Shown: positions 35,324-44,789, numbered from the stretch's first letter. The stretch is 64,000 nucleotides of DNA from Phytomonospora endophytica (GCF_014202425.1 NZ_JACHGT010000009.1:186001-250000); one strand, 5' to 3'. Translations and numbers: made by a program. Notes: generated by a model from the letters alone, not told the origin.

Positions 35324-36370
35324 CTAGCCGATGATGTGCTCGGCCCTCTCCGCGTAGTGACACGCGCTCAGGTGCGGATCCGCCTCCCGCTCGATCAGCG
35401 CCGGTGTCTCCTGCGCGCACAGGTCGGTCGCCTTCCAGCACCGGGTCCGGAAGCGGCATCCGGACGGCGGGTTCGCCGGTGACGGCACATCCCCCGACAG
35501 CCGGATGATCTGCCGGTGTTCGCGCGCGTCGGGGTCCGGTACGGGCACGGCCGACAGCAGCGCCTGCGTGTACGGATGTGTGGCCCGGGAGTAGATCTCG
35601 TCCTCGGTGCCGAGTTCGACGATCCGCCCGAGGTACATGACGGCGACGCGGTCGCAGATGTGCCGGACGACGGACAGGTCGTGGGCGATGAAGATGTAGG
35701 AGAGCCCGAGCTCGGCTTGGAGCTTCTCCAGCAGGTTGATGACCTGCGCCTGGATCGAAACGTCCAGAGCCGACACGGGTTCGTCGCAGATGATGATCTC
35801 GGGGTTCAGTGCGAGCGCGCGGGCGATGCCGACCCGCTGTCGCTGTCCGCCGGAGAACTGGTGCGGGTACCTGTTGATGTGTTCGGGGTTGAGCCCGACC
35901 ACGTCGAGGAGTTCGCGGACCCGTGATTCGCGTGCCTTGTCGTTCCCGCCGACGCCGTGGATGACCAGCGGTTCGGCGATGATGTCGCCGACGGTCATGC
36001 GCGGGTTCAGCGACGTGTACGGATCCTGCATCACCATCTGCACCTGGCGGCGGAGCCTGCGGAGTTCGCCGCCTTTGGCGGCGACGATGTCGCGCCCGTC
36101 GTAGATCGCGGTTCCGGCGGTCGCGGTCTCCAGTCGCATCAGCAGTTTCGCGAGTGTCGACTTGCCGCAGCCCGATTCGCCGACGACCCCGAGCGTCTCT
36201 CCCTTGTGCAGGACGAAGTCGACGCCGTCGACGGCCTTGACGTCGCCGATCTTGCTGCGGAAGAGGATCCCGCGGGTGATGGGGAAGTACTTGACCATCC
36301 CGTTGACGGTGAGGATCGGTTCGCCGAGACCCGGCCGGGCGACCGCGGTCGCCCCCGTCTGCGTCGTCAC
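35324..36370 (-). CDS. Oligopeptide/dipeptide ABC transporter ATPase (DppF/OppF type)
   Basis: 348 residues from GTG 36370 with AAGGAG upstream. Walker A GESGCGKST, signature FSGGQRQRVGIARAL, Walker B IIICDEPVSALD. The C-terminal oligo_HPY segment has the Cys cluster SGCRFRTRCWKATDLC, which in related ATPases binds an iron-sulfur cluster. Energises import with the following DppD-like ATPase. Last gene of the operon; it overlaps the previous gene by GTGA. Confidence 0.93.
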   Translation of the reverse strand: MTTQTGATAVARPGLGEPILTVNGMVKYFPITRGILFRSKIGDVKAVDGVDFVLHKGETLGVVGESGCGKSTLAKLLMRLETATAGTAIYDGRDIVAAKGGELRRLRRQVQMVMQDPYTSLNPRMTVGDIIAEPLVIHGVGGNDKARESRVRELLDVVGLNPEHINRYPHQFSGGQRQRVGIARALALNPEIIICDEPVSALDVSIQAQVINLLEKLQAELGLSYIFIAHDLSVVRHICDRVAVMYLGRIVELGTEDEIYSRATHPYTQALLSAVPVPDPDAREHRQIIRLSGDVPSPANPPSGCRFRTRCWKATDLCAQETPALIEREADPHLSACHYAERAEHIIG

Positions 36371-37437
36371 AGCTCGGGCTCCTTCCGGGTGGGCTCCAGC
36401 TCGCCGGCCAGGAGCTCGCGGGCGAAGTGGCAGGCCGACTGGCGCCCGCCGAGGTCGAGTGAGGGCGGCACCTCGGAACGGCACACGTCCCGCACGAAGC
36501 GGCATCGCGGGTGGAACGGGCAGCCCGAGGGGATCTTCGTCAGGTTCGGCGGGAGCCCCGGGATGGTGCGCAGGGTCTTGCCCTTGTCGTCGAGACGCGG
36601 GATCGAGTTGAGCAGTCCGAGCGTGTAGGGGTGCGCGGGACTGCGGTACAGGGCGTGCACGTCGGCGTGTTCGATGATCCGGCCGGCGTACATCACGGCG
36701 ATGCGGTCGGCGACGTCGGCGACGACGCCGAGGTCGTGGGTGATGAGGATCATCGCGGTGTTCATCTCGCGCCGCAGTTCCCCGAGCAGGTCCATGATCT
36801 GGGCCTGCACGGTCACGTCGAGGGCCGTGGTCGGCTCGTCGGCGATGACGACGTTCGGCTGCTGGGCGAGGGCCATGGCGATCATGACGCGTTGCCGCAT
36901 GCCGCCGGAGAACTGGTGCGGGTAGGACTTCAGCCGCTCGCGCGCGGCCGGGATGTTCACCAGTTCCATCAGTTCGACGGCCCGTTCCAGGGCGTCCTTC
37001 TTGGACAGTCCTTCGCGCTTGCGCAGGGCCTCGGAGATCTGCCAGCCGACGGTGAACACGGGGTTCAGGGCCGAGAGCGCGTCCTGGAAGATGATCGAGA
37101 TCTCCCGGCCCCGCACGGCCCGCCGCTCGGCTTCGCCGACCTTGAGCAGATCCTTGCCCTGGTAGAGGATCCGGCCGCCGGTGACGAACCCGGGCGGACT
37201 GTCCAGGATGCCCATGATGGCCTGCGCGGTGACCGACTTGCCGGAGCCCGACTCCCCCAGCACGGCCAGGGTCTCGCCGGCGTCGAGGTGGTAGGAGACG
37301 CCGTTGATGACCTTGGCGACCCCTTCCCCGGTCCGGAACTCCACGTAGAGGTCGTCGACCTCCAGGAGGTGCCCGCCGCCGTCGTCGGGACCGGGCGAGC
37401 TCTCCTTCTCCACAATGGACTGCGAGTGTCTACCCAT
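36367..37437 (-). CDS. Oligopeptide/dipeptide ABC transporter ATPase (DppD/OppD type)
   Basis: 356 residues. Walker A GESGSGKSV, signature FSGGMRQRVMIAMAL, Walker B VVIADEPTTALD. C-terminal Cys-rich oligo_HPY region SGCPFHPRCRFVRDVC. ATG 37437 is used; GTG 37446, overlapping the upstream stop, is an alternative. Confidence 0.93.
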   Translation of the reverse strand: MGRHSQSIVEKESSPGPDDGGGHLLEVDDLYVEFRTGEGVAKVINGVSYHLDAGETLAVLGESGSGKSVTAQAIMGILDSPPGFVTGGRILYQGKDLLKVGEAERRAVRGREISIIFQDALSALNPVFTVGWQISEALRKREGLSKKDALERAVELMELVNIPAARERLKSYPHQFSGGMRQRVMIAMALAQQPNVVIADEPTTALDVTVQAQIMDLLGELRREMNTAMILITHDLGVVADVADRIAVMYAGRIIEHADVHALYRSPAHPYTLGLLNSIPRLDDKGKTLRTIPGLPPNLTKIPSGCPFHPRCRFVRDVCRSEVPPSLDLGGRQSACHFARELLAGELEPTRKEPEL

Positions 37438-37442
37438 CTCAT

Positions 37443-38357
37443 TCACCGCAACTTCGGGTCGAAGGCCTCGCGCACGGCGTCGCCGAGCATGATGAAGGCC
37501 AGCACGGTCAGGGCAAGGAACGTCGACGGGAACAGCACCGGCCCGAGCGCGTTGCGGACGCGGCCGGTGGCGTCGGCGATGTCGGCGCCCCAGGAGATCT
37601 CGCCTTTGAGGCCGATGCCGAGGAAGGACAGGGTCGCCTCGACGGAGATGAACGAGCCGAGGGCGATGGTGAGCACGACGATGACGGGGGCCATCGCGTT
37701 GGGCGCGATGTGGCGCATCATGATGCGTTTGTCGTTGGCGCCGAGCATGCGCGCGGCCTGCACGTAGTCCTGGCCTTTGGCCGAGATCACCGAGGAGCGC
37801 ACGATCCGCGCCGGGCTCGTCCAGCCCAGCAGGGCCAGGGCGAGCACGACCGGCCAGACGCCGTCCAGCTCCACCGAGGAGAGGATGACGATCGCACCCA
37901 GCAGCAGCGGGATGCCCAGGACGATGTCGGTGACGCGGGCGATGACCGCGTCGGCCCAGCCGCCGTAGTAGCCGGCCAGCATGCCGAGGACGATCGCGAT
38001 GACCGCCACGCCGATGACCGAGTACAGGCCGACCTGGAGTGAGGCCTTGGCGCCGTAGATGGTGCGCGCGTAGATGTCGCAGCCCTGGAGGTTGTAGCCG
38101 AACCAGGCCTCCGAGCTCGGCGGCTGGAGCGAGCGGCTCAGGTCGCAGGCGGCCGGGTCGGCGCCGGTGAACAGCGACGGCCAGACGGCCATGAGCACCA
38201 GGATCACGATGATGACCGCCGAGATGATGGCGATCGGGTTCTTGCGCAGGTCCCGCCACGCGTCGGAGGCGAGGGACCGCGCGCGGCCCGCGCCGGCCTC
38301 GCCTTCGGCGAGGGCGACCACGGAGTCGGCGGGCGGCAGTGCGTTCTGATCACTCAT
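37443..38357 (-). CDS. Peptide ABC transporter permease (DppC type)
   Basis: 304 residues. An N-terminal cytoplasmic segment and one helix (AIISAVIIVILVLMAVWPSLF) are followed by a periplasmic loop and five helices, with the EAA-type segment YVQAARMLGANDKRIMMRHIAPN. Ends FDPKLR, as DppC proteins do. Overlaps dppB by eight bases. Confidence 0.94.
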   Translation of the reverse strand: MSDQNALPPADSVVALAEGEAGAGRARSLASDAWRDLRKNPIAIISAVIIVILVLMAVWPSLFTGADPAACDLSRSLQPPSSEAWFGYNLQGCDIYARTIYGAKASLQVGLYSVIGVAVIAIVLGMLAGYYGGWADAVIARVTDIVLGIPLLLGAIVILSSVELDGVWPVVLALALLGWTSPARIVRSSVISAKGQDYVQAARMLGANDKRIMMRHIAPNAMAPVIVVLTIALGSFISVEATLSFLGIGLKGEISWGADIADATGRVRNALGPVLFPSTFLALTVLAFIMLGDAVREAFDPKLR

Positions 38358-39273
38358 AGCGGATCCGAGGGTCGAGGACGGCGTACAGGACGTCGACGAG
38401 CAGGTTCATGAGCAGGTACACGATCACCAGCAGGCTGACGATCGTGACGACCGTCGGGCCGTCTTCGAGACCGATGGCCTTGGCCAGTTCGAAGCCGATG
38501 CCGGGGATGTTGAAGATCTTCTCGGTGACGATGGCGCCGCCCATGAGGCCGCCGAGTTCGATGCCGAGGAAGGTGATGACCGGGATGAGGGAGTTGCGCA
38601 GGACGTGCACGCCGACGACCCGGGATCGCTTGAGCCCTTTGGACTTGGCGGTGCGGACGTAGTCGGCGCGCAGGTTCTCGCCGACGGAGCTGCGGGTGAG
38701 CCGCACGGCCGTGGCCAGGGACAGCGAGCCGAGGACGAGCGCCGGGACGAGGTAGGCCAACAGCTTTCCCGATCCGCCGACGTTGGTGGTCCACAGCCCC
38801 CACTTGGCGCCGAAGAGGGCCAGGGTCGAACCGATGACGAACACCGGGATCGAGATGACGATGAGGGTCAGCAGCAGCACGACGGTGTCGAACACGCCCC
38901 CGCGTTTCATCGCCACGATCACGCCGAGGGTGATGCCGACGACGACGACGAAGATGAAGGCGATGAACGCGAGTTTCAGCGTGTAGGGCCAGGCCGTGGC
39001 GACGATCTGGCCGATGTCGCGGCCGGAGGTGTTGACGCCGAGGTCGAAGGTCAGCAGGTCCCTCATGTAGTAGAGGTACTGCACGATGAACGGCTGATCG
39101 AGGTGGAACTCCTGGATGAGCGCCTGCCGGACCGACGGGCTCAGCGGCTTCTCGCCGGCCAGCGCGGCGATCGGGTCGCCGCTGGCGGCGAACATGAGCC
39201 AGTACACCAGAAGCGTGGTGCCGAAGAAGGCGAGCACCATCTGGAGTAGTCGGCGGATGATGTAGCGGAACAT
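38350..39273 (-). CDS. Peptide ABC transporter permease (DppB type)
   Basis: 307 residues, six helices. Opens MFRYIIRRLLQMVLAFFGTT and ends VLYAVLDPRIRYE, both hallmark DppB ends. The EAA-type loop reads DYVRTAKSKGLKRSRVVGVHVLRN. Confidence 0.95.
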   Translation of the reverse strand: MFRYIIRRLLQMVLAFFGTTLLVYWLMFAASGDPIAALAGEKPLSPSVRQALIQEFHLDQPFIVQYLYYMRDLLTFDLGVNTSGRDIGQIVATAWPYTLKLAFIAFIFVVVVGITLGVIVAMKRGGVFDTVVLLLTLIVISIPVFVIGSTLALFGAKWGLWTTNVGGSGKLLAYLVPALVLGSLSLATAVRLTRSSVGENLRADYVRTAKSKGLKRSRVVGVHVLRNSLIPVITFLGIELGGLMGGAIVTEKIFNIPGIGFELAKAIGLEDGPTVVTIVSLLVIVYLLMNLLVDVLYAVLDPRIRYE

Positions 39274-39321
39274 CGCAGCCCCTCATGGGCCGGCGGGGCG
39301 GCCCCTCACGGTGTCCTTTGT

Positions 39322-39358
39322 GGACGGGGGCCGGGGCGGCGGACCGCCCCGGCCGTCC
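39322..39358 (-). terminator. Intra-operon hairpin between dppA- and dppB-type genes
   Basis: GGACGG (39322-39327) plus CCGGGGCGG (39331-39339) pair with CCGCCCCGG (39344-39352) plus CCGTCC (39353-39358); a GGG bulge and a four-base loop. It sits 3 bases after the binding-protein stop. Likely a partial terminator giving excess binding protein. Confidence 0.65.
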
Positions 39359-39361
39359 GCC

Positions 39362-40957
39362 TCAGGCGTTCTCGATCGCCAGCAGGTCGAGCTCGTAGAA
39401 CAGGTCGATGGTGACGTTCTTGACCTTGTCGGAGTAGCCGAAGTTGTTACGGCCGAAGCGCATCGGCAGGACCGGGAGCTTCTCGGCGAGGACGTCCTCG
39501 GCGGCCTGGAAGTCCGGGAAGGACGCCTCGGCGGTCTCGGCGCCGAAGCCCTTCTTCAGCAGGTCGTCGAAGTTCTCGTCGCAGAAACCGGAGTAGTTCG
39601 GCTGCGGGATCGCGTTGCAGCTGTACAGCGGCTCCAGGTAGTTGTCCATCGTCGGGTAGTCGGGGATCCAGCCCTGACGGAAGAGGCCGACGGCCTCCTT
39701 CTTCGACAGCGAGGTCAGCAGGTCGGCGAACTTCGGCACCGGGTTGCCGGTGCAGGTCACGCCGAGGTTGGTGGCCAGCTGGTTGCAGGTGGCGTCGATC
39801 CACTCCTTGTGGCCGCCGTCGGCGTTGTAGCTGATCTGGATGGTGTCCTTCCCGCCGGCCGCGGTGTAGAGCGTCTTGGCCTCGGTCGGGTTGAACTGGC
39901 ACCATTCGCCGCAGGAGTTCTCCCGGGCGCCGGGGAACTGCGGCGAGACCCACGAGGTGGCCGGGGTCTGCGAGCCCTGGAAGATCGTGTCGACGATCGC
40001 CGTGCGGTCGATGGCCATCGAGATCGCCTGGCGGATGCGGACGTCCTCGAACTCCTTCTGGTAGACCGGGAAGGCCAGGCCCTGGAAGGAGCCCGACGGG
40101 GTCTGCCCGAAGCGGTCGCCGAGGTCGCTCTTGGCGTTGCCGATCTGCGCGGTCGGGATGGTCTTGACGACGTCGAGGTTGCCGCCGACGACGTCGTTGT
40201 ACTGGGCCCCGGCGTCCTGGTAGATCTTGAAGTCGACGCCCTTGATCTTCGGCTTGGTGCCGGTGTAGGCGTCCCAGGCCTCGACCGAGATCTGCTGGTC
40301 GTGCTCCCAGTTGCCCTTCATCTTGAAGGGGCCGTTGCCGATCGGCGAGTTCTGGAAGGCGGCCGTGTCGTCGAAGGCGACCGAGGGCAGCGGCAGGAAG
40401 TTGGTGTACCCGAGGGTGGTGTCGAAGGCCGCGTAGGGCGAGGCCAGAGTGACCTTGATGGTCAGGTCGTCGACCTTCTCCAGGCCCGACATCCGGTCAG
40501 TGGGCGGCGTGGAACCGTCGGTCGGGTTCAGCGCGGCGTAGCCGTCGATCTTGTTGTAGTAGGAGTTGAGGTCCTGGGCGTTGGGGCCGTAGGCGCCGTA
40601 GTTCCAGGAGTTGATGTAGCTGTCGGCGGTGACCTTCTCCCCGTTGTGGAAGGTGTAACCGTCCTTGAGCTTGATGGTCCAGACCTTGTTGGCCTCGCTG
40701 GGCTCGATCGACGCGGCCGCTTCGAGCTCGGTCTCAAGGTTGTCGTTGTATCGGACCAGGGGCGTGTAGAGCGCGGAGAGGACCTGGTGTCCCTCGGTCT
40801 CACCGACCGACGTCACCAGGAGGCTCTTCGGCTCACCGATGCCGACACTGATGAACCCCTCACCACTGCCGCCGCCGTCGTCCCCGCCGCCACAGCCCAC
40901 GAGCACGGCCGCGGCGAGCGGCATGCTCACGAAGGCGCAAAGCGCGCGCTTCCCCAT
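39362..40957 (-). CDS. Peptide-binding lipoprotein (DppA/OppA type, SBP family 5)
   Basis: 531 residues. Lipoprotein signal with lipobox AVLVGC, then a Gly/Asp linker. Family 5 features include LYTPLVRYNDNLE, WTIKLKDGYTFHNGEKVTADS and PIGNGPFKMKG. There is also IRQAISMAIDRTAIVDTIF and a C-terminal GWIPDYPTMDNYLEPLY. First gene of a five-gene operon in the order A-B-C-D-F. AGGGAG is 5-10 bases before the start. The ligand may be di/oligopeptide or nickel; the sequence alone does not decide. Confidence 0.93.
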   Translation of the reverse strand: MGKRALCAFVSMPLAAAVLVGCGGGDDGGGSGEGFISVGIGEPKSLLVTSVGETEGHQVLSALYTPLVRYNDNLETELEAAASIEPSEANKVWTIKLKDGYTFHNGEKVTADSYINSWNYGAYGPNAQDLNSYYNKIDGYAALNPTDGSTPPTDRMSGLEKVDDLTIKVTLASPYAAFDTTLGYTNFLPLPSVAFDDTAAFQNSPIGNGPFKMKGNWEHDQQISVEAWDAYTGTKPKIKGVDFKIYQDAGAQYNDVVGGNLDVVKTIPTAQIGNAKSDLGDRFGQTPSGSFQGLAFPVYQKEFEDVRIRQAISMAIDRTAIVDTIFQGSQTPATSWVSPQFPGARENSCGEWCQFNPTEAKTLYTAAGGKDTIQISYNADGGHKEWIDATCNQLATNLGVTCTGNPVPKFADLLTSLSKKEAVGLFRQGWIPDYPTMDNYLEPLYSCNAIPQPNYSGFCDENFDDLLKKGFGAETAEASFPDFQAAEDVLAEKLPVLPMRFGRNNFGYSDKVKNVTIDLFYELDLLAIENA

Positions 40958-41178
40958 TGCGTCTCCCTATGCCTCGAAGTCGACCGGCCGGGGCCGCCAG
41001 GACGCGTGCGCGAACGGCCAGCCCAGGTCACATTGGCCACCATACGCGCTGATTTTTGAGAAATAGGTGATTCGTCCGCTTGAGGGCGACTCGCGTCGTC
41101 ACGGACCCGTGACCGGCGGCGATCCCGCCTGGCGGGCATCCTCAGCACCGGATACCCGTGGGCGGTAAGGTCGTCCAC
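40958..41178. other. Intergenic region upstream of the dpp operon and TnpB remnant
   Basis: 221 bases. An AT-rich patch at 41045-41075 probably contains the dpp promoter, but no hexamer pair is clear. No gene is seen. Confidence 0.4.
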
Positions 41179-41981
41179 ATGAGAGGGGCGTACAGGTGTC
41201 GGGCGTATCCCGGCCCCGAGCAGGCGGCGATCCTTCCCCGCACGTTCGGGCGTGTGCGCGAGGTCTGGAACGCCTGGCGAAGATGAGCGCCCCGCTGAGC
41301 TTCACGTGGTCGTGGCCCGAGACCGGCCGCGACGGTATCGAGTCCCGCGCGGCCGATCTCGCGGTGACCTCCGGCGGCGAGCGCCTCACCGGCCCGGCGC
41401 GCCTGTCGCGGCACGAGCGGAAACCGGCCCGCCACCTGCGGCGGGCCGCGCACCGCCGCCCCGGTTCGCGCAACCGCGCGAAGGCCAGGGCGAAGACCGA
41501 CCGCGCCCGCGGCCGCGCACGGCGCGCCCGCACCGACTTTCCGCAGCGCGCCTCCACCGGCCTCGTGCGCCGCTACGATCTGCTGGTCGTCGAAGAACTC
41601 GCGGTGACCGGCCCGCGCCCCAACCGCCGCTACGCCAAACGCCCTCCCGATACCGGGTGGCCGGCGTTTCGGTCGATGCTGGAGTACCAGGCCGCCAGGT
41701 GGGGCCGCCGGCTGATCACCGTCGACCGGTTCTTCCCCTCGTCACGAACCTGCTCCCACCGCGGGCACCTCCCGGCCCGCCCGGCCGACACGACCGGGCG
41801 CCGGACGTACCCTTCATGCCGCACCCCGCACGACAGGGACGTCGACGCGGCGAAGAACATCCTGGCCGAAGGACGTTCGGTTGCGGCCTGTGGAGCCGAT
41901 ATGGGACGGCGAGGGACACCCCTTCCGCGATCGGCCGTGAAGCAGGAACCCTCGCCCGCGAGGGTGAGAACCCTCCACTAG
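41179..41981 (+). pseudogene. tnpB: Decayed IS200/IS605-family TnpB
   Basis: The N-terminus survives as a 35-codon frame (41179-41286) opening MRGAYRCRAYPGPEQAA, the typical HTH start of actinomycete TnpB. It stops early and the central part of the protein is missing. A second frame carries the rest: SRNRAKARAKTDRARGRARR, the RuvC-type YDLLVVEELAVTG (Glu), GWPAFRSMLEYQAARWGRR, and the final Asp in PHDRDVDAAKNILAEG. The zinc ribbon is damaged: CSHRGH instead of C-x-x-C and YPSC instead of CPSC, so two of four Cys are lost. No TnpA is adjacent. Not expected to be active. Confidence 0.85.
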
Positions 41982-41995
41982 GTGGAGAGAAAGTC
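41949..41995 (+). mobile_element. Right end of the IS605-type element (omega-RNA-like 3' hairpins)
   Basis: CCCTCG-CCCG-CGAGGG (41949-41964) and CTCCAC-TAG-GTGGAG (41973-41987), followed by AGAAAGTCAA, match the repeated GAACCC/hairpin layout at the 3' ends of actinomycete tnpB elements, where the omega RNA scaffold is encoded. The element end at about 41995 lies six bases before the antiporter ATG. The left end could not be placed. Confidence 0.6.
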
Positions 41996-42000
41996 AAGAC

Positions 42001-43578
42001 ATGACCCAGTACCTGACCGTCCTCGGGATCGTCATCGTCGTGGTCGCCGTGTACGCGGCGTCACGCCGGATGGGGATCCTCGCCCCCATCCCCCTCATGA
42101 TCACCGGCGTGATTCTGGGCCTCACGCCGTGGATCAACACCCCCGGCCTCGACCCCGAGCTGATCCTCTTCGGTTTCCTGCCGCCGCTGCTGTTCGTGGC
42201 CGCGCAGGAGTTCTCCGTACCGGCGTTCCGCCTGCACATGCGCCCGATCCTGCTGCTGGCCGTCGGGCTGGTGATCTTCACGTCCCTCGCCGTCGGTTTC
42301 GCGCTGCACGCCGTCATGCCCGAGATCCCGCTGTCGGCGGCGCTGGCACTGGGCGCGGTCGTCGGGCCGCCCGACGCGGTCTCGGCGATCGCCGTGGCGC
42401 GCAAGCTCGGGCTGCCGCGCAAGCTGGTGACCATCCTCGAAGGCGAGAGCCTGCTCAACGACGCGACCGCGCTGGTGCTGCTGCGCGTGGCCGTGGCCGC
42501 CGCGGTCGGCGAGGCCGTCGGCATCGGCGGGGTCGCCCTGACCGCCGCGCAGTCTGCCGGGGGCGGCCTGCTCGTCGGGCTGATCGCCGGGGTCGTCATC
42601 TCCTTCCTGCACCGGCGCACCCTGTACCCGCTGCTCGACAACGCCATCAGCCTCATCACGCCCTTCGCGGCCTACTACGCCGCCGAGCTCATCCACGGCT
42701 CCGGTGTGGTCGCGGTCGTCGTCACCGGCCTCTACGTCGGGCACCGGCTCCCGACGATGATGTCGGCGGCGTCGAGACTCCAGATGGCGGCCTTCTGGAA
42801 GATGGTCGTGTTCATGCTCGAAGGCGCGGTGTTCGTGCTGGTCGGGCTGCACATCAACCTCATCGTGCACGACCTCACCGAGCCCATCCACGTACTCATC
42901 GGACTGTCGGCGCTGGTCGTCGGCATCGTCATCGTCGCGCGCTTCCTGTGGATCATCCCGGCCAGCTACATGACCAGGCTGTTCCCCAACCGCGACCGCG
43001 ACCGCGAGTCCCTCACCTACCCCATCGTGCTCAGCTGGGCCGGGATGCGCGGTGCCATCACCCTCGCGGCCGCGCTGACCCTGCCGCTGTACCTGTCCGA
43101 CGGGGTCACGCCCTTCCCGCACCGGACCCTGCTCATCTGGCTCGCCTTCGTCACGATCATGGCGACCCTCCTGCTCCAGGGCACGACCCTGCCCACGCTG
43201 GTCCGCAAACTCAAGGTGAAACAGGACGACCCGAAGATGGACGCGCTCGCCGAGGCGGCCGTCCAGCACGAGGCCACGCGCGCCGCCCTCGTCCGGCTCG
43301 AACAGGAGATCACCGAACAGCCGGCACCGCAGGAGGTCGTGCAGCGACTGCGGCAGGGGGCGACGATCCGCGCCAACCACGCCTGGGAGCGGCTCGGGCC
43401 CGAGGAGATCGAGACGCCCTCGGACAGCTATCGGCGGCTGCGGCACGCGATGCTCGACACCGAGCGGGGCGTGTTCGTCTCCGCCCGCGACGAGGGCCGC
43501 ATCCCCGACGAGGTCCTGACCCGCGTCCAGCGCGACATGGACCTGGAGGAGTCCCTGCTCGGGCGGGAACACGGATAG
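42001..43578 (+). CDS. Na+/H+ antiporter, CPA1 family
   Basis: 525 residues. About 12 membrane helices occupy residues 1-400; the core has GAVVGPPDAVSAIAVARKLGL, EGESLLNDATALVLLR (the ion-binding ND pair), and SWAGMRGAITLAAALTLP. A hydrophilic C-terminal domain of about 120 residues, rich in Glu and Arg, probably regulates activity. It exchanges Na+ or K+ for protons at the membrane. The GGAGAGAAAG that serves as its ribosome binding site belongs to the right end of the TnpB element, so insertion has replaced its upstream region. The UBP zinc-finger gene follows 65 bp later. Confidence 0.93.
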   Translation: MTQYLTVLGIVIVVVAVYAASRRMGILAPIPLMITGVILGLTPWINTPGLDPELILFGFLPPLLFVAAQEFSVPAFRLHMRPILLLAVGLVIFTSLAVGFALHAVMPEIPLSAALALGAVVGPPDAVSAIAVARKLGLPRKLVTILEGESLLNDATALVLLRVAVAAAVGEAVGIGGVALTAAQSAGGGLLVGLIAGVVISFLHRRTLYPLLDNAISLITPFAAYYAAELIHGSGVVAVVVTGLYVGHRLPTMMSAASRLQMAAFWKMVVFMLEGAVFVLVGLHINLIVHDLTEPIHVLIGLSALVVGIVIVARFLWIIPASYMTRLFPNRDRDRESLTYPIVLSWAGMRGAITLAAALTLPLYLSDGVTPFPHRTLLIWLAFVTIMATLLLQGTTLPTLVRKLKVKQDDPKMDALAEAAVQHEATRAALVRLEQEITEQPAPQEVVQRLRQGATIRANHAWERLGPEEIETPSDSYRRLRHAMLDTERGVFVSARDEGRIPDEVLTRVQRDMDLEESLLGREHG

Positions 43579-43643
43579 CCCTCGCGGAGTTACGGTGATC
43601 TCGTGGCGGCGACGCCACGGTCGGGCGCACACGAGGAGCATCC

Positions 43644-43901
43644 ATGAACTGCACGCACCTGGACCACGCCGGGGACATGCCGCTGCCCGCGGAACTGTTC
43701 TGCGCCCGCTGCGTCGAGGCGGGCCAGCACGACTGGGTGCACCTGCGGATGTGCCTCGAATGCGGGAACGTGGCGTGCTGCGACTCCTCTTCGGCCCAGC
43801 ACGCCACCGCCCACTTCAAGGAGACCGGCCACCCGGTCATGCGCTCGGCCGAGCCGGGCGAGGAGTGGCGCTGGTGCTACGTCGACGAGGTCCTCGGCTG
43901 A
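43644..43901 (+). CDS. UBP-type zinc-finger protein
   Basis: 85 residues. Zinc-ligand pattern: CTHLDH, CARC, MCLECGNVACCDSS, HATAHFKETGHPV, i.e. the ZnF-UBP fold without a protease. Such small proteins commonly sit beside CPA1 antiporters in actinobacteria, suggesting a regulatory partner; not proven. AGGAG precedes the ATG. Confidence 0.9.
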   Translation: MNCTHLDHAGDMPLPAELFCARCVEAGQHDWVHLRMCLECGNVACCDSSSAQHATAHFKETGHPVMRSAEPGEEWRWCYVDEVLG

Positions 43902-43902
43902 G

Positions 43903-44727
43903 CTAGCCGAGGGCCGCGGTCACCAGGCGCAGAAGCTCGTCGTGGACGTGACCGTTGCTGTACAGGCCGGCGTGGAGGTCGACGCGGGTCCCGCCCGACA
44001 GGTCGCTGAAACGGCCGCCGGCCTCCTCGACGATCGGCACGACGGCGGCGTGGTCCCAGGCCCCGCCGCCGAGCAGGACGTAGGCGTCGAGCAGGCCCTC
44101 GGCGACCATCAGGCCGCCGTGCACGTTGCCGGTCGCCTCCCGCAGCGAGTCGCCCTCCTCACGCGTCGGGCGCAGGACGGCGGCGGCCGCGCTCAGGGCG
44201 TCGACGACCGGGCGGCGGTCGGCGGACACGCGGTGGGCGACGGGCCACATCGCGATCGCCGACTTGTCCAGCGTCGCCGTCGAGGTCACGCCGAGGCGCT
44301 TGGCCTCTCCCCCGTTCGGGGCCGTCCAGGCGCCTTCGCCGACGGCCGCCCACCAGCGTCGCGCGAGGGCGGGCGCCGAGGCGAGACCGACGGTGACCAC
44401 GCCGTCGTCCTGCAGGCCGATGAGGGTGCTCCAGGCGTCCTTCTTGCCGATGAAGTGCGAGGTCCCGTCGATCGGGTCGATGATCCAGTGGCGCGAACCG
44501 GGACCGTCGTCGGTGCCGAACTCCTCGCCGATGACGAGGTCGGTGGGACGTACGGAGGCCAGCTCGTCGCGCAAGACCCGCTCGACCTCCCGGTCGGCGA
44601 GCGTCACGGGCGAACCGTCGGGCTTGGTCACGGTCCCGAGGTCCTCGCCGTCGTAGTAGCGCATGGAGATCGGGTCGGCGAGATCGGCGAGGCGGCGGGC
44701 GATGGCGAGATCATCGGCATAGGTCAT
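43903..44727 (-). CDS. Inositol monophosphatase-family phosphatase, HisN-like histidinol phosphatase
   Basis: 274 residues from ATG 44727; GTG 44751 is an alternative. The metal-binding motifs are GEEFG (about 71), [12 protein letters not shown] (about 87-98) and [16 protein letters not shown] (about 225-240). [16 protein letters not shown] is the substrate-side segment. Sequence flavour matches actinobacterial HisN, which dephosphorylates L-histidinol phosphate, but the family also includes inositol-phosphate enzymes. Divergent from folD. Confidence 0.85.
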   Translation of the reverse strand: MTYADDLAIARRLADLADPISMRYYDGEDLGTVTKPDGSPVTLADREVERVLRDELASVRPTDLVIGEEFGTDDGPGSRHWIIDPIDGTSHFIGKKDAWSTLIGLQDDGVVTVGLASAPALARRWWAAVGEGAWTAPNGGEAKRLGVTSTATLDKSAIAMWPVAHRVSADRRPVVDALSAAAAVLRPTREEGDSLREATGNVHGGLMVAEGLLDAYVLLGGGAWDHAAVVPIVEEAGGRFSDLSGGTRVDLHAGLYSNGHVHDELLRLVTAALG

Positions 44728-44789
44728 GCCTTGCCACTCTAGGGTCGTCACTCTTCGGCGTCGGACGCGCGCTGTGGGAGGATGCGGCC

